Source of the DNA: Asanoa sp. WMMD1127
GTDB lineage: Bacteria; Actinomycetota; Actinomycetes; Mycobacteriales; Micromonosporaceae
Direction of reading: 5' to 3'
Assembly (NCBI RefSeq): GCF_029626225.1
Contig: NZ_JARUBP010000001.1
Coordinates: forward strand, 4,960,001-5,024,000
DNA length: 64,000 nt
Part shown: positions 31,262 through 40,783 of the stretch, piece by piece
How positions within the stretch are numbered: the first letter of the stretch is position 1
Layout of the letters: every line of letters starts with the position of its first letter
The notes under the pieces: generated by a model
The model's input: only the letters and a program-made list of their open reading frames with translations
Told to the model about the DNA's origin: nothing
Databases searched by the model: none
Translations under genes and position numbers: made by a program

Positions 31262-33409
31262 ATGCCACTCCACATTAGCCGTATCGAGATCGAAAACTTT
31301 CGGAACTTCAAGCGTCTGCTAATTGACCCGTTTCCCTCGACCGCAGTCGTAGTCGGTGAGAACAACGTAGGAAAAAGCAACCTCCTAATGGCGATTAGGT
31401 TACTGCTGGACCCTGATCTTCCCGACAGCGCGAGATCGCTGCGCGAGGAGGACTTCTACGATAGTGGCCAAGGCCCCTGTCTGGGCGAGAGCATTCGGAT
31501 CGCGGTGGAGCTGAAAGGGTTTGATGAGGATGTAAAGGCAATGGCCGTCCTGGCCGACTGCCTAATTTCCGACGAACCCGCGCATTCGCGAATCGAGTAT
31601 GTGTACGAACTCAAGTCGTCTATTGATCTTCCCGACGATGAACTCGATGACGAAATCGGGGATGACGATGACGAGGCAGACGACGAGGACGACAACGAGG
31701 GGGACGACAACGAGGAGGTCCAGGAGCCATCGATAGACGACTACGAGTGGGTCGTCTACGGCGGACCTGAGGAGGAGTGCAGAGCCGTTCGGTTTGAGCC
31801 GCGCCGATACATTGGTGTCCGCGTTTTGCCAGCGATGAGGGACGCAACCGACGAACTCCGCAGCAGGAGGTCACCTCTCCGGGAACTTCTCTCTCGGACA
31901 CGGCCTGAGAGCCAGGTATTGTCGAGCGTTGCTTCCGAGGTCACCGCGGCAGTCGAGGAGCTTCTGGAGGACGACGCAATGTCCTCCCTGCAAGACGCGA
32001 TCCGAATGCAAACAACAGAGATGGTCGGACCGGCATTCCCTGCCCTGCCGACACTCGGCATCGCCCCCGCGGTCCCAGCGCAGCTACTACGTCAAATTCG
32101 GCTGTATACCGATCAGACTCGCCGCCGCGGGATGCTAGATACAAGCCTTGGTATCGCAAATATTCTCTACTTGGCCTTACTCCTCCAGGCGGTCTCGGAG
32201 CGACGGGGAACCGACAGCCACGTAACAACCATTCTTGGAGTGGAGGAACCCGAGGCGCATCTTCATGTTCAGATTCAGAGGAGGCTATTCGGCTATCTGC
32301 TGCGCGCGGAGCCAGCCATTCTCTTGACGTCCCACAGTCCGCACATCGCAGCGGTCGCCCCACTCGACAGCATCGTGCTGTTACGGGAAACCGATGAAGG
32401 AACTGCTGCCACAACCGCAATGAACGTCGGATTTACTGAGGAGGAAAAGGAGGACATCGAAAGATACCTGGACGCGACTCGCGCTGAATTGTTGTTCGCT
32501 CGCTTCGTGATTCTCGTCGAAGGCGACGCGGAGCGGCATGTTATTCCTGCCATCGCCTCCGCGTACGGGTTTGACCTCACGGAGTATGGAATTAGTGTAG
32601 TATCCGTGCAAGGAACCGATTTCGGTCCTTACCGATCGCTTCTCGGAGCTAGTGGACTAGACATTCCGCACATCGCAATAACTGATGGCGACCGGCGAGA
32701 CCAGGTTGGCCCATCCACGACTGACGGGATTCTTCGAGGTCTTCGCCTGATGTCCAACCAAGTCCTGGCAAAGTCACTCCGGGCGGAACTCGGGTTTCCT
32801 GCAAGGCCGCGGGCCGTTGGGCACGTCAGGCTCACCGGGACTTTCCGTCGGTTGCGAGGGTAAAGAATAGCGATCTCGTGCGCAGGGACGCCGGCCTGGA
32901 GGATTCCCTGCGTTACCTCGACGCATTTTTCCGCATGATCGGCGACACCGCCATCAACAGCCTGGAAATCGACGAGCCCGGAGCAAGATTACGGTCGTGT
33001 GCTTGAGGCGCTGGAGCAGGACGGAATATTCGTTGGCGACACGACCTTGGAGACGGATCTCGCCCGAGTGTTCCCGAGTGCGTTCAAGGCCGCGGGGGAT
33101 GAAATTTTCAGTACAGCGATTGCCGCCAAGATGCGGGACGAGATTGACCGGCTCTGCGCCACTGATGATTTTCAGATTCGCAAGGAAATCGTCCGCCGTA
33201 TCGAAAGCAGGGGAAAGGGCCGGTTCGCTCAGCGACTCGCGAGCCACCTTGTCCGCGAACTCACCTATCCAACTTCAGAGGAAGCTCTTGGGAACAGCGT
33301 TTTGCGCGCGCTAGATTATGCAAGCGTGGTATGTCGTGGGCACCCGTTGAACGACGGGGACGATGACTCTGAACGCGTAGGCGCCGAAGCGCGAGCCGCT
33401 AGACCGTGA
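31262..33409 (+). pseudogene. Gabija-like GajA: OLD-family ATPase with TOPRIM nuclease, frame disrupted
   Basis: An ABC-ATPase N-terminus (IEIENFRNFK, Walker A GENNVGKSN) leads to ILGVEEPEAHLH (Walker B), LLTSHSPH, then TOPRIM motifs ILVEGDAE and ITDGD. Homology resumes in the same frame at about 32978 (YGRVLEALEQDGIFVGDTTLETDL). Between them, the coding signal runs in frame +1 from about 32790 to 32975, so two compensating shifts exist; the first frame stops at 32863. An Asp/Glu-rich insert occupies residues about 122-160. The GTGA overlap couples it to a UvrD-like helicase, as in Gabija. Confidence 0.75.
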
Positions 33410-35089
33410 AGCGACTGTATGTAAGCCGCGTACTCGCTTCCGAGATCGGCCGCCTAAATCAGGAGCAGCGCGACGCTGTCCTGTACGACAAGAGTTCTGC
33501 TGTGCTAGCGGGACCCGGCAGTGGAAAGACCCGGCTTCTCGTGACTAAGGCGGCATACGTTTCTGAAACCTCGGTAAGCGCGCCCGGGCGAGTAGCGTGT
33601 ATCACCTATGGGAATCAAGCTGCTGACGAGATTCGACTGAGACTAGCAAAGTTGGCCCCCGGCGCTCTTCGGTCGGGCGTGGTGTCGACCGTGCATGGAT
33701 TCTGTCTGTCCGAAGTGATCGCCCCATTCTCGGCGCTCTCTGGGTACGCCCCCTTCGTGAGCGGATGCGTACTGAACCAGCGGCAGGAACTGCGGCTCAG
33801 AGGAGCCGCGTACGATGCTGTCGGCCTTTACCAGGACCCCACGTGGAACCGCGAGAGAGACACAGCCTGCAGGCGTGCGCTCTTCGCCGGAGAAGACACG
33901 AGCTCGCTCAGCGTTGACGTGGTTGCAGCGGCGGCAAAGTACGACGAAATGCTGGTTGCTACCAACAAACTCGACTTCGAAGCTATGGTGGGCCGGAGCC
34001 TCGGAATACTTCGATCCCGCGAGAAGGTTCGGCGGATACTTGCGGCCCGGTTCCCCTGGATCCTTGTAGACGAGTATCAGGACTTGGGTCCGGTCTTACA
34101 CGGCATCGTAACTCTACTGAATGAGGCGGGGTCGCGGATCTTCGCGGTTGGGGATGCGGACCAGTCAATCATGGGGTTTACGGGGAGTGATCCGAAACAC
34201 CTCATCGATTTTAGCAGGAGCGTCAGGTGCTTCACACTGTCCGTCAATTATCGGTCGGGAAGCGCAATCGTCTCTGCAGCCACGAGGGTGCTTGGCGAAG
34301 AACGCGGCTACTCTTCAGGAGCTGACATAGGGGACGTTAAGAGATTGGCTTACAAAACAGTTAGATTTGGCGGGCCTGCCGGTGTTATCCGAGCAAGCGG
34401 ACTCATGGCCTTACGGACGTATCGTCCGATTCCTCCAGAGTGCCGCAAGCTGGCAGCTTGACCGGCGCCTAGAGCATTCGGCCGGCGCCTCGCGGTTTGG
34501 GTTTGATGATTTGGTGGACAGCTACCGCCGCGTTACTCGGCCAGCGTCCGGCGCTGTACCGTCACTAATCTCAGATAGGCTTAGTCTTTGGCGTTTTCTC
34601 TCTAAAGTGCCAAGTGGCGCAATCACATTGCAAGGTTGGTTGAGCGAAGCAGAGGATCATTTGAAGCTCGCGGTGCGGTTAGGAGACGCTGCGGAAATTC
34701 AGGAACAGTCCGCTCTTAGAGAGCTATCTAGCTCAAAGTTTAGCAAGGTATCCCTCGCCGAATTTGCGGGCGATGCTGCCTCAGTTGGGAAAGTGCGAAT
34801 AGCGAACTACTATGCATCTAAGGGGCGCGAGTGGCGTTACGTCATCCTCCCTTACCTCCAAGAGGCGATCGTCCCAGGATGGCCACTGGACTACGGTCGA
34901 CCATACAGGCCCGACGAAAAGTACGTGCAGCAGGAGCGTCTCCTCTTTTACGTTGCGATGACACGAGCGAAAGAGGCGGTGGTCCTAATTTACTCTCCGG
35001 AGTATCCAGTAAGAGCGCAGCCTGTTGCCTACCTAAGCCCGTCCCGCTTCCTTGCCGGGGTTGGCGCGGTGAGTCTTCCGACGACGTAG
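33406..35089 (+). pseudogene. Gabija-like GajB: UvrD/PcrA-type helicase, broken near 34330
   Basis: The first part (33406 to about 34327) has LNQEQRDAVL, Walker A GPGSGKTRL, VDEYQDL, VGDADQSIMGF and VNYRSGSAI (motifs I to III). The frame then shifts from +1 to +2. The second part runs from about 34331 to 35089 and has YYASKGREWRYVILP and LLFYVAMTRAKE (motifs V, VI). The segment between motifs III and V is shorter than usual, suggesting a deletion plus frameshift. The helicase partner of Gabija is therefore probably inactive here unless the sequence is in error. Confidence 0.75.
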
Positions 35090-35446
35090 TATTTCCGTCC
35101 CGCAGAGGCTAAAACGAGGCGGGGAGCGTTGCATGCTGCTACCGCGATGTGTCGAGATCCTTACAACGGAACCTGACTAAGCAAAAGAACCTCCAGGTTC
35201 GGCATTAGCCGGAGCGCGGCGGTCGCTGCGCTCTTTCGCTCCTCGATCTGCTGTGCCTTATAAGGGTTGAGGGCGTTCGTACGTGGTATCAGTTGCAGCA
35301 TGGGACCGCGAGCGTCAGAGGTCCCAAGTCGGCTGCCTGCTCGGCTCGTTGAGGCGTCTCGCGATGTGTCCGATGCCTATGACGCTCGTGGGACAACGTT
35401 CCACTAGGATCCTGAACGAGGAACGATTCAAGGGGGGAGAGGCTCC
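35090..35446. other. Intergenic region before the NACHT gene
   Basis: I see no gene in this 357-bp stretch. The last 20 bases hold the SD (GGGGGGAGAGG) of the NACHT gene. Confidence 0.5.
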
Positions 35447-38251
35447 ATGGACATGGCGACTCTCAGCGGACTCGCCACGAAAGCAGTGATCAGCGGCAGC
35501 GCTCTGGTTGGTCGCAAGCTCTTGACAACCCATCAGCGCAACAAGATCGCCACGGAGGCGGCAAGTGTTGTGGTCGCCGGAAACACCGAGCGTTTCGTCG
35601 AACATCTTGAAGGGCGCCAACTCCGAAGTTTTAAGGAGTTCGTGCAGTCTGCGCAGTTCGAGAGCCTCGTCCGCCAAGCGATGATTGCGTCGCTTGCGGC
35701 GAAGAAGGATGAGGCGCACAGCTCCATTCGAGAACAACTCCGCCATGGCCTTCGACTCAGAGCGTTCACTGAAGCCGACTTGTTACAAGCCACCGACATC
35801 CTTCACGAACTCGTTGATGCCGCTGTCCACGCAGTGCGTCAATCGGCGACGCCGGGCACGCTTGACACTGCCCTAGCGGTGGCGATGGCCGGAAATGTCG
35901 CCATTGCTGGTGTGCGTAATAGCGAGCTTTTACGTCAGATCGGATCCCTAGACGAGATTGATCGCTTTGTGCGGGCGGCTCGGGCGGCGGCCAAGTCTGG
36001 CCACGCCAAACTACGCTTGGCTGCTCATGACATGAATAGACACGTCGACTATTCGCAGCTTTACGTCGCACCGACGTTTTTATTGAATTCCTCCTTCACG
36101 CGAGAAGGCGTTCCGCCTTCTGGGGCTGAGCGTTGTTCGCTTACCGACGCGCTGTACAACAAGATGAGGTTCGTCGTTCTAGGTGACCCGGGCGCAGGGA
36201 AGTCGACGCTGGCGGGAAAGCTGGCCCATGACCTGGCGACCGACAAGATCGCCGGGCTTGAAGGACAGGTTCCGATACTGCTCGTCGTGCGAGCGCATAC
36301 CCAGTCTTTACGGACGGACCATCAAACTCTGCTGCACTACCTTGAGGCAGCCTGCCGCAGGCCCGGCAATGTGACTCCTCCGCAAGGATCACTTGAACAT
36401 CTTCTGCTAAATGGTCGAGCAACAGTGATAATAGACGGAGTCGACGAACTCGGCGAAGGCGCGTTTCGGAAGTCGTTCGTACAACTTGTTGAAGGATTTG
36501 CGCATCGCTACCCACTCGCTCGCGTCGTCGTAACTTCGCGAATCGTTGGATACCCAGAAGCCTCTCTCGACGCGGAGCTATTCCCAACAGTTAACATCGC
36601 ACCATTTGATGAAACGCAAGTTGCCTCGTATGCCAGCCGATGGTTCCGGCTAAATCCGTCGTTGAACGCAGAGCAGCGGAAGCAGCTTACGCAATCGTTT
36701 ATGCGTGAAAGTGCCGCCGCACATGATCTGCGAATCAATCCGCTGCTGCTTTCGCTTTTATGCGGACTATATTCTACAGTCCATTATATTCCGCGCAACA
36801 AGCCGGAGATTTACGAGAAATGTGCCGAGCTGCTATTCGAGACGTGGGACCGGTCAAGGGGGATTGAAGTAACCCACCGCTACGCCGCGCATATTCGGCC
36901 GGCTGTTCAGCGGCTCGCGTGGAGGCTTTTCACAGATGAACGGGGTCGACAGGCACTGCCACGATCGGAGATCGTCGGGTTCCTCGCCGAGTATATGCGG
37001 GCTAAAAGGTTCGAAGATCCTGATGAGGCCAGTCAGGCTGCTACCGATTTCCTGGACTTTTGCGCAGGTCGCGCATGGGTACTCACGGAGGTCGGATCCG
37101 ACGCTTTGCAGCCCCGTTACGGGTTCGTCCATCGTACGTTTCTTGAATACTTCGCAGCGTCGCAGCTTGTAAAGCAAGACCCCAACCCCGCGGGAATCTG
37201 GGAGCGGCTAGAGCCGCGCTTGCGAAATGGCACTTGGGACGTCGTTGGGCAGCTTAGTGTCCAGATCCTGGACCGCAATATTGAGGACGGAGCGGATCGC
37301 ATACTCCAACTAGCCTTGGACCACCTCGACAGGGCTGTTTCCAATGTCGACAATCACCTGTCCTTTGTTGCTCAGTGTATGGACAATATTGCGCCGGATA
37401 ACGCCACCGTGCGCGGAGTCGCCTACGGCATTCTCAAGAAGGTCTGCGAGGTTCCTGCGTCCGCGCGTCGTACCACGAGCATGACGGTGGCTCGGTCTGT
37501 GAATGATGATTCCTTGAGCCGCCTCTTAAGCGTCAATTCACCAGACAACGCCGATCGCCTCGTGCGAGGAATCGCCGAAGCGGTGATCCATTATGCGGAG
37601 GAGATGCCGTCGTCCCGTTCGGCTGGATTAGTGTACCAATTCTTTCTAGGCAAATTGTTCAAAGCAACCAACCCTCTGCCATTGCAGGCCCGAGTGGCTG
37701 AGGAAATTGAGAAGTACCCGGTACCTGAGGCTGCGGCGCTCTGGCGTCGTCGCCTTGTCGGCCCCAGCGTGGAGGATTTGGCGGCAGGCGGGTTGTCTTT
37801 GCTCTACGAGACCTCACATGTTTGTCTTACCATGAGAGGGCCCACGTTACGTTTCTTACTGCCCCGAGCGCCGTCAGATTTTGCTGGCGCGGAAGGCGAC
37901 CCTGATGTTGCCGCGAATGCAACTCTTGAGAGTTACTACTCACAGGTTGTCGCGGGGTTACATTGGCTTGAACGAGCGGAACTATCTCCGCATCCATGGG
38001 GGTACGCCCTCACGCTCATTGACCTCACCGCGTTCAAGTCATTGTCGCAGCGAGCGCGAGGTTCGCTTTTACTACTCCTATTACCGGTTTTGAGGATAGC
38101 CGACGCACAGCGTGACCATGGCTTGTTCAATCAGTTCATTTCGGCAGTCCAAGGCCGCTACGCGGAGGCCGCCATCGAATCCGTCAATTCGTGGGCTTTG
38201 CCAACTGAAGCACATGATTTCATGGTCGACTGGGTGCGCCGGCCCCGATAG
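35447..38251 (+). CDS. NACHT-domain STAND NTPase (bacterial NLR-like, candidate antiphage)
   Basis: A 934-aa protein. An all-helical N-terminal region (about 1-220) resembles NACHT N-terminal helical domains. The NACHT core has Walker A LGDPGAGKST near residue 247, Walker B ATVIIDGVDELGE and sensor VVVTSR. The winged-helix region contains YGFVHRTFLEYFAA, a typical NACHT end. About 330 further residues form a helical, possibly sensor, region without recognisable LRR or TPR units. bNACHT proteins are known antiphage effectors. It follows a Gabija-like pair, has low-GC codon use and is intact. Confidence 0.8.
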   Translation: MDMATLSGLATKAVISGSALVGRKLLTTHQRNKIATEAASVVVAGNTERFVEHLEGRQLRSFKEFVQSAQFESLVRQAMIASLAAKKDEAHSSIREQLRHGLRLRAFTEADLLQATDILHELVDAAVHAVRQSATPGTLDTALAVAMAGNVAIAGVRNSELLRQIGSLDEIDRFVRAARAAAKSGHAKLRLAAHDMNRHVDYSQLYVAPTFLLNSSFTREGVPPSGAERCSLTDALYNKMRFVVLGDPGAGKSTLAGKLAHDLATDKIAGLEGQVPILLVVRAHTQSLRTDHQTLLHYLEAACRRPGNVTPPQGSLEHLLLNGRATVIIDGVDELGEGAFRKSFVQLVEGFAHRYPLARVVVTSRIVGYPEASLDAELFPTVNIAPFDETQVASYASRWFRLNPSLNAEQRKQLTQSFMRESAAAHDLRINPLLLSLLCGLYSTVHYIPRNKPEIYEKCAELLFETWDRSRGIEVTHRYAAHIRPAVQRLAWRLFTDERGRQALPRSEIVGFLAEYMRAKRFEDPDEASQAATDFLDFCAGRAWVLTEVGSDALQPRYGFVHRTFLEYFAASQLVKQDPNPAGIWERLEPRLRNGTWDVVGQLSVQILDRNIEDGADRILQLALDHLDRAVSNVDNHLSFVAQCMDNIAPDNATVRGVAYGILKKVCEVPASARRTTSMTVARSVNDDSLSRLLSVNSPDNADRLVRGIAEAVIHYAEEMPSSRSAGLVYQFFLGKLFKATNPLPLQARVAEEIEKYPVPEAAALWRRRLVGPSVEDLAAGGLSLLYETSHVCLTMRGPTLRFLLPRAPSDFAGAEGDPDVAANATLESYYSQVVAGLHWLERAELSPHPWGYALTLIDLTAFKSLSQRARGSLLLLLLPVLRIADAQRDHGLFNQFISAVQGRYAEAAIESVNSWALPTEAHDFMVDWVRRPR

Positions 38252-38366
38252 TCGCCTAGGCTCGCCCGAGCGGTGTGTTGCTGTCGAGTGCATAGGCCCC
38301 TGACAGAACCGTCAGTTTAGAGAATTCTGGCCTGCGGCCAGGTTCCTGAATGTCCCTCGTATCGAT

Positions 38367-38376
38367 CCTCGGACAC
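38367..38376 (+). other. att-like core copy 2
   Basis: CCTCGGACAC, identical to the tRNA-Leu end, 115 bp after the NACHT stop. It may be a former attR/attL junction. A 10-base match can occur by chance in sequence this size. Confidence 0.4.
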
Positions 38377-38466
38377 TTGATCTTGGCGGTGCGCTAGACG
38401 ACTGTGCGCCGCTTTGTTACTCGCCGACTTGGCGCAGCGGCTGTGCGCCCCGCCCTGTGATGTCGT

Positions 38467-39163
38467 TCATATTGGTCGCCATTCGGTAAACAGTTCGCCG
38501 AGTCGGGCCTTGGTCTGGTCCGTCAGGATCTTCGCTGCATCGTCTCCGAGTGGCTTTAAAGCGTACCGCCGTACGTCCCGATGCTTCTCAGGTGCAGGGC
38601 AGATGAACACGGCCATAATCCGCAGCGCGCGTGTGGCTTCTTCGCTTGTCACAAGGTCAAGGAGTGGGAAACCGGCGAACGTCGCTGCCTCGAAACCCTT
38701 CCAAACCTTGTCTACAACAAGGACGACGACGGCGTCGGTGACGTACGAGCGTTCGATATGCGAAGGCGAAGCTAGGATGGCGCCTTTGACAATGTCCGGG
38801 ATGCTGTTGAACGCCCGTCGCGCCGTTTCCGTCGCTCGCGCCATTGCAACGAACAGTTCGCACCAGCCGTGGTCTGCGAGCTCGCGCCTTGCGCCAGCAG
38901 CGTCCCGGGCTGCTCGGTCGAGCTCACTCGCGATCTCATGCCAGGTGTCCTTCGTCATCGCTTCAGCGAAGAGCGTCACCTGGTCAACGGGAGAAGGGTG
39001 AGCTGAGGCCGGTTCCGGTCGTCGCGCTTCGGCCGGAAGCGCAAGCCAGTCTGCGATGTCGAGCCTCGCAAGGTCACTGGTGAGCTCACGGTTCCGATCG
39101 TTCTGGGCCAGTAGCCTCGTAGCCGGACGGATGCGGAGTGCCGTCTCACACCGCTCGCGACTA
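38467..39163 (-). pseudogene. 3' part of a gene cut by the insertion sequence
   Basis: About 230 residues remain in frame to the IS edge, beginning SRERCETALRIRPATRLLAQ. The middle is helical (VTLFAEAMTKDTWHEIASELDRAARDA). A hydrophobic AVVVLVVDKVWKGF lies toward the C-terminus, which ends LGELFTEWRPI. No family recognised. The IS at 39164 separates it from its original start, and no clear N-terminal half could be reconstructed on the other side. Internal restarts are possible. Confidence 0.5.
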
Positions 39164-39182
39164 GGGCGTGTCCTGGCGATCA
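39164..39182 (+). repeat. Left terminal inverted repeat of the IS
   Basis: GGGCGTGTCCTGGCGATCA; 19/19 complementary to the right end. Confidence 0.9.
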
Positions 39183-40051
39183 TCGGAGCCAGATCAACGC
39201 GGCGACGAGGAGCAGGCTTGACCGGTAGAGGGCGGCGCGTTTGGCGAAGCGGGTGGCCAAGGCACGCCATTGTTTGAGCCGGTTGAAGCAGCGTTCCACG
39301 ACGTTGCGTTGTCGGTAGACGTGCGGGTCGAACGTGGGTGGGCGTCCGCCGCGGCTGCCTTTGGCAGCCCGGCGGGCGACCTGGTCGGACCGTTCCGGGA
39401 TGGTGTGTGGGATACCGCGCCGGCGTAGCCCGCTGCGGGTCGGGTCATGGGCGTAGGCCTTGTCCGCGATCAGCATCCGCGGCTTCTTACGCGCCCGACC
39501 GCGTCCAGACGTGTGGACCGCGATGGCGTCCAGCAGCGGGAACAACAGCGGATTGTCACCGGCTTGCCCGGCGGTCAGCAACACCGACAACGGCCGCCCG
39601 CGGCCGTCGACCGCGAGGTGGATTTTGGTGCTCAGGCCGCCCCGGGACCGGCCCAACGCCTCACCATCCGCCGCTGGTATGGCCACACCACCGGCAGATC
39701 CCCTTTTTTGCGTGCCCCGGCGGCGTGCTGGTGGGCACGCACAACACTGGAGTCCACGCTGATGATCCATTCGACTGGTTGGCCGTCGTCGTAGACCTGC
39801 GCCCGGGCCAGGATCAGTTCCCAGGTGCCGTCCGTGGTCCACCGCCGCAGCCGCTCGTGGCAGGTTTTCCACGGCCCGTAGCGTTCCGGCAAATCCCGCC
39901 AGGGCGCCCCGGTCCGCAACTTCCACAAGATCCCGTTGATCACCTGACGGTGATCACGCCACCGCCCGGACCGACGACCAGGCTCGGGCAGCAACGGCCC
40001 GATCACCGCCCAAGCCTTGTCCGTCAACTCACCACGACCTACACCCGACAC
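39180..40051 (-). CDS. IS5/IS427-type transposase, two frames joined by programmed frameshift
   Basis: Frame A (40051 to about 39700) starts ELTDKAWAVIGPLLPEPGRR and includes WIISVDSSVVRAHQHAAGARKKG, with the first catalytic Asp. Frame B continues GRSRGGLSTKIHLAVDGRGRP, IADKAYAHDPTR (second Asp) and VVERCFNRLKQWRALATRF (Glu). The join is the A6-G4 run at 39700-39709 on the minus strand, as in IS427-group elements. The fused product would be about 280 aa. Confidence 0.85.
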
Positions 40052-40071
40052 ATCAACCAGAAACGATCAAC

Positions 40072-40090
40072 TGATCGCCAGGACACGCCC
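40072..40090 (-). repeat. Right terminal inverted repeat of the IS
   Basis: TGATCGCCAGGACACGCCC on the plus strand, the exact complement of the left end. Confidence 0.9.
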
Positions 40091-40715
40091 TAGCCCGACG
40101 GTCTGTCTGACCGCTGCCGGCTTGATCGAGCCATCCCTGCCAACCGTGCTGCGACCCACCACAGCCGGTGCAGCGACACGAACGGCCCGTTGCGGTCGCA
40201 CAGTTGGAGTTGTGGTTGCCGTTCTCCACAGTGCGATCACCCCACGCAGCTGTGCTTGACGGTCACGAGGGAGCAGGTCTGTCCTGGCGCACCCTTCGTA
40301 CACATGTAAATACGTTACGTGGCGAGCGCCAGACTGAGCTACCGCTGAATCGACATCACGTTGGTCGCAGTCGCCCAGTTGACGCGGTTGTGGCCGGATC
40401 CCTATCGATCTCGCTGTGACCTGCGGCGTATGCGAGCTGACACTGCTGGGTGGACGACCCAGCCGGCAACCCGATCGGGCGGGCTTTGCGCAAGATCTTG
40501 GCTGGCTGGACGTCATCGGCGGCGCGGCAGAGGTACGGCGGGGTGCCGCCGCTGTCTCCCCTAGCCGGAGCGGGTCGTGGCGGAGTTGTCAGTGGACCGA
40601 GGCTGCGCCTGACCGCTGCTCGTTCTGCATCAGATCGCGATCTCGGCCGCGGCGATCCTGGCGCGAGCGCCAACTCCCTGGCAGCGACCACCGTGTGAAT
40701 GCTCCTCGTGTTGAG
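40091..40715. other. No recognisable gene
   Basis: This 625-bp stretch between the IS and the second recombinase has only incoherent ORFs. It may hold the decayed 5' part of the IS-cut gene and remnants of an older element. Confidence 0.45.
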
Positions 40716-40725
40716 CCTCGGACAC
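40716..40725 (+). other. att-like core copy 3, next to the second recombinase
   Basis: CCTCGGACAC at the 3' end of a serine recombinase remnant, in the same place relative to that gene as copy 1 has to the intact integrase. In both genes the complement TGTCCGAGG is read near the C-terminus (CPRG in the first, GVRG in the second). Confidence 0.5.
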
Positions 40726-40737
40726 CAACCGAATCCC

Positions 40738-40783
40738 AACGGTGCGGCCCAAGATCGATCTGGGCGCGCACCGTTCTTGTTTT
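40738..40783 (+). terminator. Hairpin with T-rich tail at the end of the second recombinase
   Basis: AACGGTGCG-GCCCA pairs with TGGGC-(G)-CGCACCGTT (14 bp, one bulged G, 9-nt loop), then CTTGTTTT. It has the form of a rho-independent terminator on the plus strand. The intact integrase has a hairpin in the matching position. Confidence 0.6.

Larger units (their letters stand above)
39164..40090 (-). mobile_element. IS5-family (IS427-group-like) insertion sequence, 927 bp
   Basis: Perfect 19-bp terminal inverted repeats GGGCGTGTCCTGGCGATCA (39164-39182 and complement 40072-40090). Flanks read ...CTA and TAG..., consistent with a TA target duplication. It carries one transposase in two overlapping frames, joined at an A6 slippery run. 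It looks intact and recent. Confidence 0.88.
21508..40725. mobile_element. Integrative (AICE-like) element at tRNA-Leu with defence cargo; outer boundaries proposed
   Basis: The proposed limits are the first and last copies of the 10-bp att-like core; an internal copy at 38367 suggests two abutting units. It contains a serine integrase, an FtsK-type translocase, SpdB-like, Pif-like, GntR and HD genes, as in actinomycete integrative conjugative elements. The cargo is a Gabija-like pair and a NACHT NTPase. Codon use in 31-38 kb is clearly less GC-biased than in the host flanks. No replication initiator was found. The right boundary is inferred. Confidence 0.65.

Noticed and set aside
38281-38341. 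Small hairpins after the NACHT gene as a strong terminator
   Set aside because: CTGGCC/GGCCAG and CTGAC/GTCAG stems are short and lack a T tract; not strong enough to call.
39338-40093. Plus-strand ORFs across the IS
   Set aside because: Antisense shadows of the transposase.
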